Source: Nitrosomonas sp.
GTDB lineage: Bacteria > Pseudomonadota > Gammaproteobacteria > Burkholderiales > Nitrosomonadaceae
Assembly: GCA_021774205.1 (NCBI GenBank)
Contig: JAJFJI010000079.1
Coordinates: 1-10,175 of the forward strand
Reading direction: 5' to 3'
DNA length: 10,175 bases
Shown here: positions 1-5,488 of the stretch, piece after piece
How positions within the stretch are numbered: the first letter of the stretch is position 1
How the letters are laid out: every line of letters begins with the position of its first letter
Translations under genes and position numbers: made by a program
Notes under the pieces: model-generated
What the model was told of the DNA's origin: nothing
Database searches by the model: none
What the model saw: the letters and a program-made list of their open reading frames with translations, nothing else

Positions 1-201
1 AACTCATCTTCAATTTTTGGACTTGCAATTTGACCTCTCAGATTGCCGTATAAGAAACGATCTCACCACGACCAATGCATTTTGATACCCCTAATTTCCT
101 AACTTGGCAAATTTTCAGAGTTTTCACACAGTCTGGGCCGAAAGCCGACTGCCAGGTCATATGGAGATTAATTTAGCGCAGTGCCAGATCAGAATTGATT
201 A
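1..201. other. Left flank without a supportable gene
   Basis: I see no convincing coding region here. The stretch does not resemble the phage sequence to its right, and homology to the other prophage end (8757 onward) begins abruptly at about position 200, so a recombination or insertion boundary lies there. On the minus strand a GAGAGG motif precedes a TTG at 28, which could begin a gene running off the left edge, but only nine codons are visible. The segment around 110-150 has the feel of an insertion-sequence end, but I found no inverted repeat or transposase to support that. Confidence 0.4.
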
Positions 202-629
202 TTAAAAACTTCTCTCTAGAATCAAACCAAATCGACTCTCAAGCACAACTTGCCGCCTGTAGAAATCAGCTTTTATTTCCAGCGCATTAATTTCTTCATT
301 ACGTCTCTCTAGTTCTTGTTTTAGTAAGTTTATTTCATTGTTAATACTTCTAATCTGTTGGCATTTCCAGAATAATGATCTTATCTCATGTGGCGTAAAT
401 CCGCGCCGCCATTCTGGCACATAAAATAAAGCATCTTTGAAATAGTAGCCTTCCCAGTCTTTGCCAAGTAAACCACTGGCATCACCATTTATATATAACT
501 TTAGTAAACGAATTACCGATAGAGGAGTTTTTTTGTAATTCCTTTTTTCCATCGTTTGGTTTTTTCTGGTTTTTCGCCGGTGATTCTTTGTATTTCTTGG
601 GTGTTGATACTTTTTATAAAGTCTTCCAT
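202..629 (-). pseudogene. DUF3653-type phage protein, frameshifted copy
   Basis: The gene is homologous to the intact one at 8757-9185 and belongs to the DUF3653-like proteins seen in inovirus genomes (family call from memory). An ATG at 629 opens a reading frame that matches the first ~32 residues of the other copy (start MEDFIKSINTQEI) but stops at 513-515. The rest of the protein (GDASGLLGKDWEGYYFK, then EWRRGFTPHEIRSLFW and a coiled-coil-like C-terminus) continues in the -1 frame. The change is a run of seven T on the plus strand (528-534) where the other copy has five (9086-9090), two extra bases in all. In mRNA sense the site reads A AAA AAA in the correct zero-frame phase for a -1 slippery heptamer, so productive frameshifting or polymerase slippage is possible. 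A broken relic is the simpler reading. Confidence 0.7.
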
Positions 630-713
630 TTTTTTGCCCAAAGGCTGAATCTTTACAGAATTATAGTAAAGATCACTTCTTTATTAATATTATGATGATT
701 AGTTATTTTAGAA

Positions 714-744
714 GTTGATATTACTTATCAAGAATAGGGATATT
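714..744 (-). promoter_or_regulatory. Conserved 31-bp block with palindrome, copy 1
   Basis: These 31 bases are identical to 9270-9300 although the surrounding sequence has diverged. The block holds a perfect inverted repeat, TTGATA-ttact-TATCAA (715-731). Read leftward it offers TTGATA as a -35 element, with an AT-rich -10-like TAAAAT about 15 bases further on, in front of the DUF3653-type gene. It could be an operator-promoter or a phage-end structural element; the sequence does not decide which. Confidence 0.45.
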
Positions 745-876
745 CAGTTATATGTGAATTTGTATGAAGTGAAAGTTTGAATTAATGGCTTTGGTGTTTT
801 GTTACTTCTTAAAAGGTTTTTTTATGAAATCAATAAAATTATTGATTTTTCTTTTGTAATTTTTTCTACACCTTCT

Positions 877-904
877 ATTTAACATAATATACAGCTAACT
901 AACT
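877..904. other. dif-like Xer attachment site, left prophage junction
   Basis: The site reads ATTTAACATAA (877-887), TATACA (888-893), GCTAACTAACT (894-904). The first two parts equal the XerD arm and central region of E. coli dif in reverse complement; the third, in the XerC-arm position, is degenerate. A conserved XerD half with a degenerate XerC half is typical of phage-derived hybrid att sites in Xer-integrating inoviruses. The matching site at 9422-9449 has the same six-base core, and together they bracket all phage genes from repressor to DUF3653. The site also contains the stop codon of the repressor gene. The dif comparison is from memory of the E. coli sequence. Confidence 0.8.
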
Positions 905-1223
905 CTATTACTGCATTATTGCTGGCCAGAAGGGTTGTTGATCCCATAATTACTAGCGCTGCTGTTCTTGCGGTCTTAAAGCAACTTTCAAAAATTTTTC
1001 TTCTTTCTTCGTTTTTTTCAATTACCAGATTGCTTGCAGCAATCACTTCCAACTCATCCACTTCGATATAGCGAGCCAGTTTTATACATAAGGCAGTTGT
1101 TAAGCTTTTTTTCCCAGCTTTAACAGCTACTAAGGTGGTATATCTGGTGTCAATTATTTCGGCTAGTTTAGCTTGGCTTCCAGCTTTTTCTTCGCCCAAC
1201 TCTATAAATTTCTTCATTTTCAT
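879..1223 (-). CDS. Phage repressor, HTH protein (DUF3693-like)
   Basis: This 114-residue protein has an N-terminal helix-turn-helix (about residues 15-55; QAKLAEII followed by TTLVAVKAGKKSL), then a helical segment and a hydrophobic stretch near residues 88-108 that could be membrane-embedded. The shape resembles the DUF3693 'phage-related' proteins that occupy the RstR/Cro position in many inoviruses, transcribed away from the replication genes. Start ATG 1223 has a TTAGG motif about nine bases upstream; the ATG two codons further in is an alternative. Paired palindromic operators lie just upstream, so autoregulation and repression of the rightward early genes are likely. The last four codons and the TAA are made of attachment-site sequence. 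Joining the two core sites in the excised circle would replace the stop by AAA and add 32 mostly basic residues, to a stop at 9328-9330. Confidence 0.72.
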   Translation of the reverse strand: MKMKKFIELGEEKAGSQAKLAEIIDTRYTTLVAVKAGKKSLTTALCIKLARYIEVDELEVIAASNLVIEKNEERRKIFESCFKTARTAALVIMGSTTLLASNNAVIELVSCILC

Positions 1224-1243
1224 AATTTTTACCTAAAGTTTTC

Positions 1244-1288
1244 TTGATGAACACCGTAGTGTTCTTTATATTGAACACCACAGTGTTT
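1244..1288. promoter_or_regulatory. Tandem palindromic operators between repressor and early genes
   Basis: Two related 16-bp dyads sit 24 bp apart: GAACACCGTAGTGTTC at 1249-1264 (perfect, 6+4+6) and GAACACCACAGTGTTT at 1273-1288 (five of six pairs in the arms). They lie between the leftward repressor gene (start 1223) and the rightward genes. A possible rightward promoter, TTGATG at 1244-1249 and TTATAT at 1266-1271 with 16 bases between, overlaps the first dyad and abuts the second. Occupancy by a dimeric HTH repressor would block it. The operator assignment is inferred from position and symmetry. Confidence 0.7.
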
Positions 1289-1347
1289 GTTTGGTTCGAT
1301 TCGAATCATATATTTCCTTATACCACAAGTCAATTAGGGTGATTTTT

Positions 1348-1620
1348 ATGAATACATATCATTTAGCCATTAATACGGCAACTTCAAACGGGAAATTTAC
1401 AGAAATGGGTGATTTATGGCGCAACTATCATTCGTTTTCTTCAATGACGGATAACGACTATCAGAAATCAGATATTGACAGTGGTTTGGATCGTTCCGAA
1501 GTGAGGAGGAACGACGAACGCCGGAACGGCCAAACCAACGAAAAAATACTTTACGTACCAGTTACACGTAAAGTTAGTCCACCAGCGTGGAAAAATCAGT
1601 CGGATTTGCACAATAATTAA
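1348..1620 (+). CDS. Small early protein of unknown function
   Basis: This 90-residue polar ORF starts at ATG 1348, preceded by AGGGTGA with good spacing. The frame is open upstream to a GTG-type start at 1291, but that lies almost on the operators and has no ribosome site. I do not recognise the product (MNTYHLAINTATSNGKF at the start, arginine-rich middle, VTRKVSPPAW near the end). It is the first rightward gene after the operators, 19 bases before rep. Its second half is built from inverted repeats (1491-1574) that could be the replication origin, so the frame may be constrained by DNA structure rather than protein function. The N-terminal half with its own ribosome site favours a real gene. 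Confidence 0.5.
   Translation: MNTYHLAINTATSNGKFTEMGDLWRNYHSFSSMTDNDYQKSDIDSGLDRSEVRRNDERRNGQTNEKILYVPVTRKVSPPAWKNQSDLHNN
1491..1574. other. Inverted-repeat cluster, candidate rolling-circle origin
   Basis: Three arms in the first part can pair in alternative ways: TCGTTCC (1491-1497) with GGAACGA (1508-1514), or CGTTCCG (1492-1498) with CGGAACG (1522-1528). A separate perfect 9-bp dyad follows: ACTTTACGT (1548-1556) and ACGTAAAGT (1566-1574) around a 9-base loop. The cluster sits just upstream of the rolling-circle initiator gene, where a nick-site hairpin or complementary-strand origin would be expected in a filamentous phage. No nick sequence is recognisable to me. Confidence 0.5.
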
Positions 1621-1639
1621 TCAGACCGGAATAGTCAAA

Positions 1640-2650
1640 ATGATTATGAATCTTTATCCGGTTTTTGTTGATTATTTAACCATTCGGCAAGTGCATGTTG
1701 AAGAGTTACCAGTAATCAATGGTGGTCAAGTGATCAGAATTGATCAGGATGGGGAAGTTGATTATGTCGTTGATGCCAGAGTAGGGCTGGAAGGTTCTTT
1801 TGATAGTCGGGTAGAAATCAGATGTGATGGCCATCAAGTCGAGTTTTCCGGGAATATCGCACGCTATGGGCGCTCTGACAATTTGTTTGGCTTTTCATTT
1901 GCTGAATCCATCCGGCGCATCAATGAACTGCTGAAGTCGTTAGGTTTGCCGCCGTTTACCTGCGGCGAGTTACATCGATATGCGGATACTGGCTGGACAT
2001 GGTCAGGGGCAAGAGTCAGCCGGATAGATATTACTTGTAACTATGTGACCGGTTCCATGACCGATTCTGAAGCATTTTTACGCATGATGGCTGGGCAGCA
2101 TGTCGGCAGGCAGAAAGGCTCCTTATCGGTCAACGGGGCAACGGTTGAATACGGCAGGGGATCTAAATACGTGTATGGAAAACTCTACTGCAAAACCACG
2201 GAATTCAAGAAGCACAAATCAAAAAAATCCGGTCAGCATGTTGCTGATGAAGTCATTGAGTTTTGTGAAAGTCTTGGTGTTATACGTGAAGAATTTACGC
2301 TTAAATCCAGATTCTTAATACAAAATGGCCTTGCTTATTTAGGTGCCATCAAGGATTCAATACTAATAGATATTTATTTCAACAGATCACAATTAGAGAG
2401 GTTAGAAACTGTGAAATACGAAAATTTTAATGATCTTCCGCCACATTTACGGGCCACGTATGTGAGTTGGAAATATGGTTATCCAATCGAATTAAAGAAA
2501 TCCGCTTTCTACAATCATAGAAAAAAATTACTCGAATACGGCATAGATATCTCAATTCCAAACAATGTTGAGATATTACCAGCCAGAGTAAAAAGGGTAG
2601 AACTCGCGGCATTAACCGCCCCCGATTGGTATTTAGAAAAATACGCTTAA
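1640..2650 (+). CDS. Replication initiation protein, gpII/X family
   Basis: A 336-residue protein of the phage/plasmid replication gene II/X family (Phage_CRI plus Phage_X type), which nicks the replicative form to start rolling-circle replication. Signs of the family: VEFSGNIARYGRSDNLFGF (68-86); VSRIDITCNY (126-135), a core beta strand with an acidic residue; GRGSKYVYGKLYCKTTEFKKH (172-192), the tyrosine/lysine-rich block likely to contain the nucleophile; IREEFTLKSRFL (215-226); and the C-terminal LPPHLRATYVSWKYG (266-280) followed by a 'FYNHRKKLLEYGIDI' block (290-304). Length fits the family (about 330-410). The start is ATG 1640 with a weak GGA nine bases upstream; ATG 1646 is equally possible. 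An internal start could give a gpX-like short form, but none stands out. The gene is 19 bases after the preceding ORF and 78 bases before the ssDNA-binding gene, so all three are probably one operon. Confidence 0.9.
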   Translation: MIMNLYPVFVDYLTIRQVHVEELPVINGGQVIRIDQDGEVDYVVDARVGLEGSFDSRVEIRCDGHQVEFSGNIARYGRSDNLFGFSFAESIRRINELLKSLGLPPFTCGELHRYADTGWTWSGARVSRIDITCNYVTGSMTDSEAFLRMMAGQHVGRQKGSLSVNGATVEYGRGSKYVYGKLYCKTTEFKKHKSKKSGQHVADEVIEFCESLGVIREEFTLKSRFLIQNGLAYLGAIKDSILIDIYFNRSQLERLETVKYENFNDLPPHLRATYVSWKYGYPIELKKSAFYNHRKKLLEYGIDISIPNNVEILPARVKRVELAALTAPDWYLEKYA

Positions 2651-2728
2651 TTTTTAGGCTTGCGCGCTGGATTTTTAACCACTGGTTCAGGTAAAGCGTC
2701 TACAAGGTGGTGTTTAGAGGAAATGATC

Positions 2729-3028
2729 ATGTTAGAGAAAGTAAAAGTAACCGGCATTACATTTTATCAAGGCAAGATTGACGACAATAATATTGATTCA
2801 GGCAGTGTTTTTATTGAAGAGTATTTAGATGAAAGTACCGGCAGAAGCAAAGGCACAGCAACACAGAAATACCCATTAGGTAATGCGGATTCAGCGAAGG
2901 CACTGATGCACAATACGTTTCCTTTGATATGCGAGGTTGAATTTCGCCGTGTAACCAATGGAAATGTCAGTAAAAATACCGTGCATTCCATTAAGCCGGT
3001 GGCGATGGCACAGCAAGCAAAACAGTAA
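2729..3028 (+). CDS. Phage single-stranded-DNA-binding protein (gpV-like)
   Basis: A 99-residue protein in the place occupied by the helix-destabilising protein (M13 gpV) directly after rep. It starts KVKVTGITFYQGKID and contains the strand-forming segments TATQKYPLG and FPLICEVEFRRVTNG, compatible with a small OB-fold beta-barrel. It would coat progeny single strands and switch replication to packaging. ATG 2729 is chosen because TAGAGGA lies about eight bases upstream; ATG 2723 is too close to it, and the longer frame from 2660 begins with sequence lacking a ribosome site. Assignment rests mainly on position, size and composition, since these proteins are poorly conserved. A two-hairpin terminator follows. 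Confidence 0.72.
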   Translation: MLEKVKVTGITFYQGKIDDNNIDSGSVFIEEYLDESTGRSKGTATQKYPLGNADSAKALMHNTFPLICEVEFRRVTNGNVSKNTVHSIKPVAMAQQAKQ

Positions 3029-3037
3029 AGTTCAACT

Positions 3038-3092
3038 CATACACGATTTTGCAGAAATCGTGTATGGGGTGCATTTTGCATCTTTTTCTTTT
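3038..3092 (+). terminator. Double hairpin and U-tract after the early operon
   Basis: A perfect 12-bp stem, CATACACGATTT (3038-3049) with AAATCGTGTATG (3055-3066), loop TGCAG, is followed at once by a second, weaker stem (GGTGCA with TGCATC) and then TTTTTCTTTT. The second hairpin plus T-run is a textbook intrinsic terminator, and the long first stem may protect the 3' end of the early mRNA. It separates the replication genes from the highly expressed coat-protein module, the same logic as in other filamentous phages. Confidence 0.75.
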
Positions 3093-3112
3093 GGCATAAG
3101 AGAGGTTTACAA

Positions 3113-3283
3113 ATGAGTTCTCAGACTTTAGATGTGGTTAATGAATGGATGGAACAGTGTTCATGTTGTTTCTATTGTGGCCAGCCACGACCTTGTGATG
3201 AAGTTATGGCAGATTCTAGTTGTGATGATTGTTGTGATTGTATTTTTGAAGAAATTGAACAACGCATTTATTTTAAGGGCTGA
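3113..3283 (+). CDS. Cysteine-rich 56-residue protein
   Basis: The ORF starts at ATG 3113 with AGAGG six bases upstream, directly after the terminator. The product has nine cysteines in 56 residues: a cluster EQCSCCFYCGQPRPCDE (15-30) and a second DSSCDDCCDCIFEE (34-47), with an acidic background and no signal peptide. The spacing C-x-C-C-x2-C ... C-x2-C-C-x-C suggests metal binding (zinc or iron-sulfur) in the cytoplasm. I do not recognise a family. It ends 70 bases before the coat gene, in a different frame from the open frame that runs from 3132 into the coat gene. Possible roles are late-gene regulator or small structural protein; neither is demonstrated. Confidence 0.6.
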   Translation: MSSQTLDVVNEWMEQCSCCFYCGQPRPCDEVMADSSCDDCCDCIFEEIEQRIYFKG

Positions 3284-3353
3284 ATTCAACGTTAACAAAG
3301 TTATGAGTTTTGTTAGCGGTGCAATTTCGCACCATTTTCTAGGAGTATTAAAA

Positions 3354-3620
3354 ATGTTTAATAAAGTGATTAACGCTGCGAAGCGCTGTTACGAAGTTAC
3401 AAAACAAAAGACTGTTGATTTATGGAACCGCATCTCAGGCAAGCAAATTGCCGTTGGTTCTGGTTTGATGTTAGTTGCCGGGAGTTCTCATGCGGCTGTC
3501 GATGCTGCAATCACCACGGCAATCACGACCGCTGGTACTGATGTTGGTACTGTCGGTGGGGCTGTATTTGCTGTTTTGGTGGCTGCTGCTGCATTCAAGT
3601 GGTTGCGTAGAGCACTATAA
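3354..3620 (+). CDS. Major coat protein precursor (pVIII-like)
   Basis: An 88-residue precursor with the classic inovirus coat layout: a basic N-terminus, a hydrophobic core (about 31-43), a signal peptidase site after GSSHA (residue 47), then a mature protein of 41 residues. The mature part has an acidic/polar N-terminus (AVDAAITTAITTAGTD), one membrane helix (GGAVFAVLVAAAAF) and a basic C-terminus (KWLRRAL) that would contact DNA in the virion. ATG 3354 is preceded by AGGAG at good spacing. The frame is open back to 3132, but that part has no ribosome site and overlaps the Cys-rich gene. The 47-residue leader is long for the family. A paired RNA structure follows the stop. Confidence 0.9.
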   Translation: MFNKVINAAKRCYEVTKQKTVDLWNRISGKQIAVGSGLMLVAGSSHAAVDAAITTAITTAGTDVGTVGGAVFAVLVAAAAFKWLRRAL

Positions 3621-3626
3621 GCTTTT

Positions 3627-3682
3627 GGGCAGTGCTTGTTAGCACTGGTTGACCTCCATTGGATGATAGATAAGTGCTGCCC
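3627..3682 (+). other. Alternative RNA hairpins after the coat gene
   Basis: Two mutually exclusive folds are visible: a short perfect hairpin AGTGCT-tgtt-AGCACT (3631-3646), and a long-range stem GGGCAGTGCTT (3627-3637) with AAGTGCTGCCC (3672-3682), 11 pairs including two G-U. There is no T-run, so it is not a plain intrinsic terminator. It lies seven bases after the coat stop and reaches to nine bases before the next start (3691), so it may stabilise coat mRNA or limit translation of the minor protein downstream. Confidence 0.5.
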
Positions 3683-3690
3683 ATTTGATC

Positions 3691-3990
3691 ATGAATTATT
3701 TCTACAAATCCCGTTGTTTTCAGAACGAATCAGAGTATTTAGCGGCTGCGGCGGCTGATTGTTTTGATGTCACTGGAAACCTGATTACCTCTTGCGTTGT
3801 GAGTGGTTCTGAATTGGTTGTCTCGACATTTAGCGTATCCACACAAACCACTGACGTATCAAACATGACCTTACCGCAAATTGATTGTTTAGACCTGACC
3901 GCAGATTATGTTGAGCTATCTTGGAAAATTGTACTGGTTTGGGTGATTGCTTGGGGGTTTAAGGTGCTTTATAAGGCGATTACACAATGA
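3691..3990 (+). CDS. Small membrane protein, probable minor virion component
   Basis: A 99-residue protein with four cysteines (9, 24, 35, 66) in the N-terminal part and one strong C-terminal membrane helix (about 79-95, KIVLVWVIAWGFKVLY) ending in a basic tail. No cleavable signal peptide is evident. I do not recognise a named family, but a short single-helix protein between coat and adsorption genes is common in inoviruses. ATG 3691 is chosen over the TTG two codons upstream; no clear ribosome site is seen and the start directly follows the long-range stem. The stop overlaps the next start (ATGA at 3987-3990), indicating translational coupling. Confidence 0.65.
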   Translation: MNYFYKSRCFQNESEYLAAAAADCFDVTGNLITSCVVSGSELVVSTFSVSTQTTDVSNMTLPQIDCLDLTADYVELSWKIVLVWVIAWGFKVLYKAITQ

Positions 3991-4058
3991 TTATTGAAAT
4001 CACACACGCTGCCATTCTTGTATCTATCCTGGGGGCATCATGGATCATCTTAAGCTGA
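3987..4058 (+). CDS. 23-residue membrane micro-protein (pVII/pIX-like candidate)
   Basis: A 23-codon ORF encodes a single hydrophobic helix (THAAILVSILGASWIIL) with one acidic residue near the N-terminus. It is locked between its neighbours: its ATG overlaps the preceding stop as ATGA, and its 3' end overlaps the start of the pIII-like gene by 19 bases. Size, hydrophobicity and tight coupling resemble the tiny tip proteins pVII and pIX of Ff phages (about 32-33 residues), which lack signal peptides. The function is inferred from layout only. The tight overlaps argue that the ORF is translated. Confidence 0.5.
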   Translation: MIIEITHAAILVSILGASWIILS

Positions 4059-5320
4059 TTCTTTTTTTGTTCTTGTTTAGCTCATCCACAGTGCTTGCAT
4101 CGGCGGCTGATTTCTCCGGACAGTCGCCTTTTTTCCGTAACAGTGCTGGCACCTGGATTAATTCAAAAGATTTTGCAAACCAGTTAAGTTCCAATACGTT
4201 GACTTATGAAGGTCAGTATAAGGTTCAATCGCCCACGGCGGGGCGCTCTTTTCCAGTCACGGTTTCTCGTAGTGCAAATATAGATATTTCCAGGCTGGGT
4301 GGTGCGGTTAAGTCAGTTGCAAAAGTTTTAGGTCCGGTTGGTGTTGGTTTGGCTATTGCGGATATAGTTTGTAGTACCTCAGATATCTGTGATAACGGTT
4401 TTGGGGATTGGGAAATAGGCGCTGATCCTGAAATTGCAGGTTTTCCTTTAACGATCGATACACAGATTCAATATTGTACGGCTAATTCCTGCCCTGGTTC
4501 TTCTGCGCCTTCTGCTGCTGCATCTTGTAATTTAGCGGTTAATGTTTCTAAGTTTTGGTCTACTGGAAAATCAATTGAATCAAGTAATGAAACTGAGTGT
4601 GTAGTTTTAAATAATGGTGAACCTTTTTTAACTGCACCAATATCTCAAGTTCCTGGTTGTCCTGAAAATTATGTGCCTTCGGGTGGGGGTTGTGCTTTGC
4701 AGGGTTCTCCTATTGGCTCACCGCCAACCGATCAAGATTGGGATGACCGTGAAGCATCGATGAATGATGCTGCATTTGTTTCTCCAATGCATGCTTCTGG
4801 TTTTGATCTTCCTGTTTCTGCACCTGATCCTTTTCCACCGGTTAATACGCTCGTTGGTGAAAAAACCACGACCTTGAAAGATAGCGCAGGCAATACGATA
4901 GGAACCCAAGTAGAAGCCACCACCATCACATTAACTGATAATTCTACTGTTGATGCGCCGAACAATTTTGATATTAAAGAAGAAAAAACGGTGATTAATT
5001 ATGACATTAACAACAACATCACCGACCAATCAACAACGGTTAACGAAGCGCCACCTAGTGAAGCACCTGCCGAGGATGATATTACCTTTGATGACGTAAC
5101 TGACACAGTATTAGAAGAAAAAGAAGTGACGGCACCATTAAATACCACGTCCTGGGGCGGCGGGTCTTGTCCGGCTCCAATTGCGATGAATACGTCTGTC
5201 GGAAATTTTGAATTTGATACCCAACCTTTCTGCGATTTCGCGGAGGCGTTAAAGCCTTTTATTTTGATTGTGGCTTCTATATTGGGCGCATTCATTATTT
5301 TGCGGGCAAGAAAAAGTTAA
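4040..5320 (+). CDS. Adsorption protein, pIII/TspB-like
   Basis: A 426-residue exported protein with a clear signal peptide (MDHLKLILFLFLFSSSTVLA, cleavage near 22-23), an N-terminal domain of about 100 residues, cysteine-bearing middle domains, a long acidic Thr/Pro/Asp-rich linker (about 240-370) and a C-terminal membrane anchor (about 405-421) followed by RARKS. The block before the anchor (CPAPIAMN ... FEFDTQPFCDFAEALKPF) is the hallmark of TspB-type inovirus proteins, which occupy the pIII slot. By family it should sit at the virion tip, bind the host receptor and release the particle from the membrane. Start ATG 4040 has GGGGG six bases upstream. The N-terminal domain determines host range and is usually the least conserved part. 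Confidence 0.82.
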   Translation: MDHLKLILFLFLFSSSTVLASAADFSGQSPFFRNSAGTWINSKDFANQLSSNTLTYEGQYKVQSPTAGRSFPVTVSRSANIDISRLGGAVKSVAKVLGPVGVGLAIADIVCSTSDICDNGFGDWEIGADPEIAGFPLTIDTQIQYCTANSCPGSSAPSAAASCNLAVNVSKFWSTGKSIESSNETECVVLNNGEPFLTAPISQVPGCPENYVPSGGGCALQGSPIGSPPTDQDWDDREASMNDAAFVSPMHASGFDLPVSAPDPFPPVNTLVGEKTTTLKDSAGNTIGTQVEATTITLTDNSTVDAPNNFDIKEEKTVINYDINNNITDQSTTVNEAPPSEAPAEDDITFDDVTDTVLEEKEVTAPLNTTSWGGGSCPAPIAMNTSVGNFEFDTQPFCDFAEALKPFILIVASILGAFIILRARKS

Positions 5321-5488
5321 CCAGTAGCTGATCTCCAAAGGGGGCCACGAGGCTTGAAAAAAGCGATTTATTTTTTTCAAACGTAGGGGTTCTGGAGTCA
5401 GCGTAAACGGGTAAAAGTTAAAAGCGTACATTGCTAGCTGTTGTTTTCCCTTTTAATCCACCCCCTTAAATATGCTTTTGGAGGTTTT
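5321..5488. other. Intergenic gap within the structural operon
   Basis: This 168-base stretch between the adsorption gene and DUF2523 is unusually long for an otherwise overlapping gene cluster. It holds one AT-rich dyad, TTGAAAAAA (5354-5362) with TTTTTTCAA (5372-5380), lacking a GC stem base, and several G runs, but no ORF with a ribosome site. It may hold an internal promoter for pVI/zot or a regulatory structure; I cannot tell. Confidence 0.4.

Larger units (their letters stand above)
202..893. repeat. Direct repeat, copy 1: right end of a neighbouring inovirus
   Basis: This segment is homologous along its length to 8757-9438, in the same orientation: the DUF3653-type gene, a 31-base identical block (714-744), the conserved tract before the attachment site and the dif-like core. 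Since 8757-9438 is the right end of the prophage in this window, copy 1 is best read as the right end of a second, related inovirus immediately to the left. The copies have clearly diverged, so they are not a recent duplication of the same phage. Confidence 0.75.

Noticed and set aside
1..200. Insertion-sequence end at the left edge
   Set aside because: The style of the sequence suggested it, but no inverted repeat, target duplication or transposase segment could be shown within the window.
2660..2728. Longer start for the ssDNA-binding protein
   Set aside because: No ribosome site near 2660, and the added residues (GFLTTGSGKASTRW) do not resemble the family. TAGAGGA before ATG 2729 decides the start.
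2100..2991. ORFs of 61-74 codons overlapping rep and the ssDNA-binding gene
   Set aside because: They overlap clear genes in other frames, and their products lack recognisable features. None is well placed as a gpX-like product, which would be in frame with rep.
3132..3353. Longer coat-protein frame starting at 3132 (162 residues)
   Set aside because: The extra N-terminus has no ribosome site, overlaps the Cys-rich gene in another frame, and a strong AGGAG precedes ATG 3354, which gives a normal signal peptide and mature coat.
4718..5431. Several leftward ORFs of 60-98 codons opposite the pIII-like gene and the gap after it
   Set aside because: They lie antisense to a well-supported gene, have no ribosome sites, and give low-complexity translations of its linker. 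They are shadows.
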